In this document: positions 61,885 to 64,000 of the stretch, in pieces
How the letters are laid out: each line of letters opens with the position of its first letter
Numbering within the stretch: the stretch's first letter is position 1
Notes under the pieces: generated by a model
What the model was told of the DNA's origin: nothing
What the model saw: only the letters and a program-made list of their open reading frames with translations
Databases searched by the model: none
Origin: Virgibacillus oceani
GTDB lineage: Bacteria; Bacillota; Bacilli; Bacillales; Amphibacillaceae
NCBI RefSeq assembly: GCF_014638995.1
Contig: NZ_BMFR01000002.1
Coordinates: 230,203-294,202, forward strand
Direction of reading: 5' to 3'
Length of the DNA: 64,000 nucleotides
Made by a program: the position numbers and the translations under genes

Positions 61885-62817
61885 ATGAAGGGCATTATTC
61901 TTGCCGGCGGTAGCGGCAGCAGATTATCCCCAAGTACAAACAGCATCAACAAACATCTGTTAGCAGTTTATGATAAACCAATGATTTACTATCCATTATC
62001 TGTTTTAATGCTAGGCGGAATGAAGGAAATTATGATTATCAGCACACCGTATGACAGACCAAGATTTGAGGAATTGCTTGGCGATGGATCAGCTTTTGGA
62101 ATTTCACTTACCTATAAGGAGCAGTCAGAGCCAAATGGGATTCCAGAGGCATTTATTATCGCGGAAGACTTTATTGGAAATGATGATGTCACACTAATTC
62201 TTGGCGACAATATCTTTTATGGGCAAGGCTTCACAACTCTGTTAAGGAAGGCAATAAAAAATCATCACTATGCTACTGTATTTGGTTATCGGGTTAAGGA
62301 CCCTGAACGTTTCGGAGTAGTAGAGTTCGATCATCTTAAGAAGGTAATATCGTTAGAGGAAAAGCCAGAAGAACCGAAATCCGACTTTGCTGTGACGGGA
62401 TTATACATTTATGACAATCGATGTATTGACTTCGCAAGAAAACTCAGTTTTTCCAAACGAGGTGAACTTGAAATTACGGATCTGAACAAGGAATATTTGA
62501 AACGCAGTCAATTGGATGTTCAATTGTTGGGCAGAGGGTTCGCCTGGATGGATGCCGGTACACATGAATCTTTATTTGATGCAGCAGAATTTGTAAAAAA
62601 TATTCAGCAGCGTCAAGGTTTTAAACTTGCTTGTCTTGAGGAAATCTCTTATTACATGGGGTATATCGATAAAGAGACTTTATTCAAAAAAGGAAAATCA
62701 ATGGAAAAGAATGATTATGGAAAGTACTTGCTGGAAATTGCCGACCGGAAACATACACAGCAGTATTGGGAAGCTATTGACCGCAATCCGATGTTAGGAC
62801 TGGTAGAAAATGAATAA
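61885..62817 (+). CDS. rfbA: Glucose-1-phosphate thymidylyltransferase
   Basis: 310 aa nucleotidyltransferase. The signature [77 protein letters not shown] and [20 protein letters not shown] are all diagnostic of RmlA/RfbA. It makes dTDP-glucose from dTTP and glucose-1-phosphate. ATG 61885 follows AGGAGTGG; the in-frame GTG at 61876 lies at that site. First gene of a dTDP-sugar cluster; it overlaps rfbB by 8 nt. Confidence 0.94.
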   Translation: MKGIILAGGSGSRLSPSTNSINKHLLAVYDKPMIYYPLSVLMLGGMKEIMIISTPYDRPRFEELLGDGSAFGISLTYKEQSEPNGIPEAFIIAEDFIGNDDVTLILGDNIFYGQGFTTLLRKAIKNHHYATVFGYRVKDPERFGVVEFDHLKKVISLEEKPEEPKSDFAVTGLYIYDNRCIDFARKLSFSKRGELEITDLNKEYLKRSQLDVQLLGRGFAWMDAGTHESLFDAAEFVKNIQQRQGFKLACLEEISYYMGYIDKETLFKKGKSMEKNDYGKYLLEIADRKHTQQYWEAIDRNPMLGLVENE

Positions 62818-63844
62818 CCGACAGCCAACACTCCTTGTAACCGGTGGTGCAGGATTTATCGGTTCAAATTTTATCACATATTTTTTGAATAAGTATCCGG
62901 AACAGCAGCTAATAAATTTTGATAAACTCACATATGCAGGATTGACAAACAATCTCAATGAGGTGGAAAATCTTGATACCTATCACTTTATTAAAGGTGA
63001 TATTGCAGATGAAAAAGCAGTTAATGAGGTTTTCACAAGCTTTGATATCTTGGGAGTTATAAATTTTGCCGCTGAATCTCACGTTGACAGGTCTATCCAA
63101 AACCCAAAAGCATTTATTGAAACAAATGTGTTAGGTACGAATGTTCTTCTTCAGGCAGCAAGGAATACTTGGGAAAAACAAGGCGTGCTGACAAATAGAC
63201 GATTTCACCAAATATCAACTGATGAGATCTATGGGTCCTTAGGTGCAACGGGGAAATTTCACGAATATACGTTATATGACCCTCGCAACCCATACAGTGC
63301 ATCAAAAGCTGGTGCCAATTTGCTAGTGAAGAGCTTTGGCCATACGTATGGAATGGATGTTGTTATCTCTAGCAGTTCAAATAATTTCGGACCAAAACAG
63401 CATTCCGAGAAACTCATTCCCACAATAATTTCAAAAGCACTTGAATTGAAGCCAATACCCATTTACGGAGATGGCAAACATATAAGGGATTGGCTTTATG
63501 TTATGGACCATTGCCGTGCATTGGAGCTCATCTTTCATCATGGGAAAACCCTTGAGACGTATAATATTGGCGGTGGCAATGAACGGACAAATGTTGAACT
63601 TGCAATGGAAGTTTGTGAAATACTCGATTTATTAAAACCGGAAATCAAATCAGAAGTTGCAATTGAAAGTTTTAAGGATTTAATTACATTTACCGTGGAT
63701 CGCCAAGGTCATGATAGGAGATATGCCGTTGATGACACAAAATTAAGACAGACATTGGGCTGGAAACCAGATATAACATTTAAGTCAGGACTTTATCAAA
63801 CAGTAGATTGGTATGCAGAACAATGGAACAACATTACCCTTTAA
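62810..63844 (+). CDS. rfbB: dTDP-glucose 4,6-dehydratase
   Basis: 344 aa short-chain dehydrogenase. The NAD loop is [41 protein letters not shown] and [22 protein letters not shown] (YxxxK) form the active site. It converts dTDP-glucose to dTDP-4-keto-6-deoxyglucose, the step after RfbA. RfbC and RfbD, needed for dTDP-rhamnose, are not in the window, so the end sugar is open. The start overlaps the rfbA stop. Confidence 0.95.
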   Translation: MNNRQPTLLVTGGAGFIGSNFITYFLNKYPEQQLINFDKLTYAGLTNNLNEVENLDTYHFIKGDIADEKAVNEVFTSFDILGVINFAAESHVDRSIQNPKAFIETNVLGTNVLLQAARNTWEKQGVLTNRRFHQISTDEIYGSLGATGKFHEYTLYDPRNPYSASKAGANLLVKSFGHTYGMDVVISSSSNNFGPKQHSEKLIPTIISKALELKPIPIYGDGKHIRDWLYVMDHCRALELIFHHGKTLETYNIGGGNERTNVELAMEVCEILDLLKPEIKSEVAIESFKDLITFTVDRQGHDRRYAVDDTKLRQTLGWKPDITFKSGLYQTVDWYAEQWNNITL

Positions 63845-64000
63845 TTTCTGTAGTAGTCCCGGTTTACGGTTGTAATAGCTGTTTGAAAGAGCTTTGCAGC
63901 CGTGTTGCAATCACCATTGAAAAAATTCCAGCCCAACTGGAAATAATCTTAGTAAACGATGCAAGTCCAGATAATGCTTGGGAGATAATCAAACAATTAA
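63823..64000 (+). CDS. Family 2 glycosyltransferase (5' part, cut by window edge)
   Basis: The first 59 residues read [19 protein letters not shown], then IPAQLEIILVNDASPDNAWEII, the GT-A nucleotide-sugar fold with VNDASPD as the conserved early Asp motif. It overlaps the rfbB end by 22 nt in another frame and continues past the window. It probably assembles a cell-surface glycan using the dTDP-sugar made by the two preceding genes. Confidence 0.85.
   Translation, partial: MEQHYPLISVVVPVYGCNSCLKELCSRVAITIEKIPAQLEIILVNDASPDNAWEIIKQL

Overview
The window is chromosomal DNA from a low-GC, Gram-positive, endospore-forming bacterium of the Bacillaceae, probably of the Virgibacillus/Oceanobacillus/Lentibacillus kind. 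Evidence for this is the strong AGGAGG-type ribosome binding sites with frequent GTG and TTG starts, a small acid-soluble spore protein, a YtaF-type sporulation membrane protein, an AsnO-type asparagine synthetase, a SwrC-type RND pump, cre-like CcpA sites, and a Bacillaceae-type GC-rich intergenic repeat. I see no rRNA, tRNA, CRISPR array, prophage or intact insertion sequence. The genus is an inference from gene content, not a measurement.

Layout. 1-2.1 kb: 3' end of a short-chain fatty acid transporter gene, an EamA permease and a small coiled-coil protein. 2.5-5.5 kb: two secreted cell-wall salvage enzymes, a beta-lactamase-fold amidase (AmiE/YbbE type) and the exo-N-acetylmuramidase NamZ. 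5.8-7.4 kb: a zinc-ribbon TcaA/YvbJ-like membrane protein. 7.7-13.9 kb: a minus-strand cluster of BadF-type sugar kinase, RpiR regulator, MurQ etherase and a three-gene ABC sugar importer. With NamZ/AmiE this reads as a PTS-free N-acetylmuramic acid salvage route. 14.1-15.7 kb: a pRiA4b ORF-3-like protein. 15.7-23.5 kb: a maltodextrin operon (mdxE-mdxF-mdxG, GH31 glucosidase, LacI regulator, maltose acetyltransferase). Its control region has a promoter, a cre and two operator copies, faces a decayed GH13 glucosidase remnant, and is followed by glucokinase.

24.7-45.3 kb is mixed housekeeping: flavodoxin with a Fur box, an MBL hydrolase, two paralogous dicarboxylate/amino acid symporters, an NhaC antiporter, a SwrC-like RND pump divergent from its TetR regulator, topoisomerase III, YtaF, ferredoxin, a CHY zinc finger protein, CvfB, a 3-methyladenine glycosylase, small conserved proteins, oligoendopeptidase and CorA. 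45.3-51.8 kb is C3 metabolism: glpF-glpK, dhaK-dhaL-dhaM, a broken glpP whose target terminator is still present, and a glutathione-independent formaldehyde dehydrogenase. 51.9-55.2 kb is a tightly coupled four-gene operon (PLP ammonia-lyase, class-I amidotransferase-type gamma-glutamyl hydrolase, M19 dipeptidase, gamma-glutamylcyclotransferase-like protein) that looks like a gamma-glutamyl compound degradation unit. 55.3-64 kb: carboxylesterase, FMN glutamate synthase-like protein, spore protein, the GC-rich repeat, a lipase-like hydrolase, asparagine synthetase and the start of a dTDP-sugar/glycosyltransferase cluster (rfbA, rfbB, GT2) that runs off the window.

Neither ABC sugar importer has its own ATPase gene, so both probably share an MsmX-type ATPase encoded elsewhere. 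Carbon control recurs: cre-like sites lie before amiE-namZ, before murQ and over the -35 of mdxE. All functions are assigned by reading motifs and context; no database search was run.
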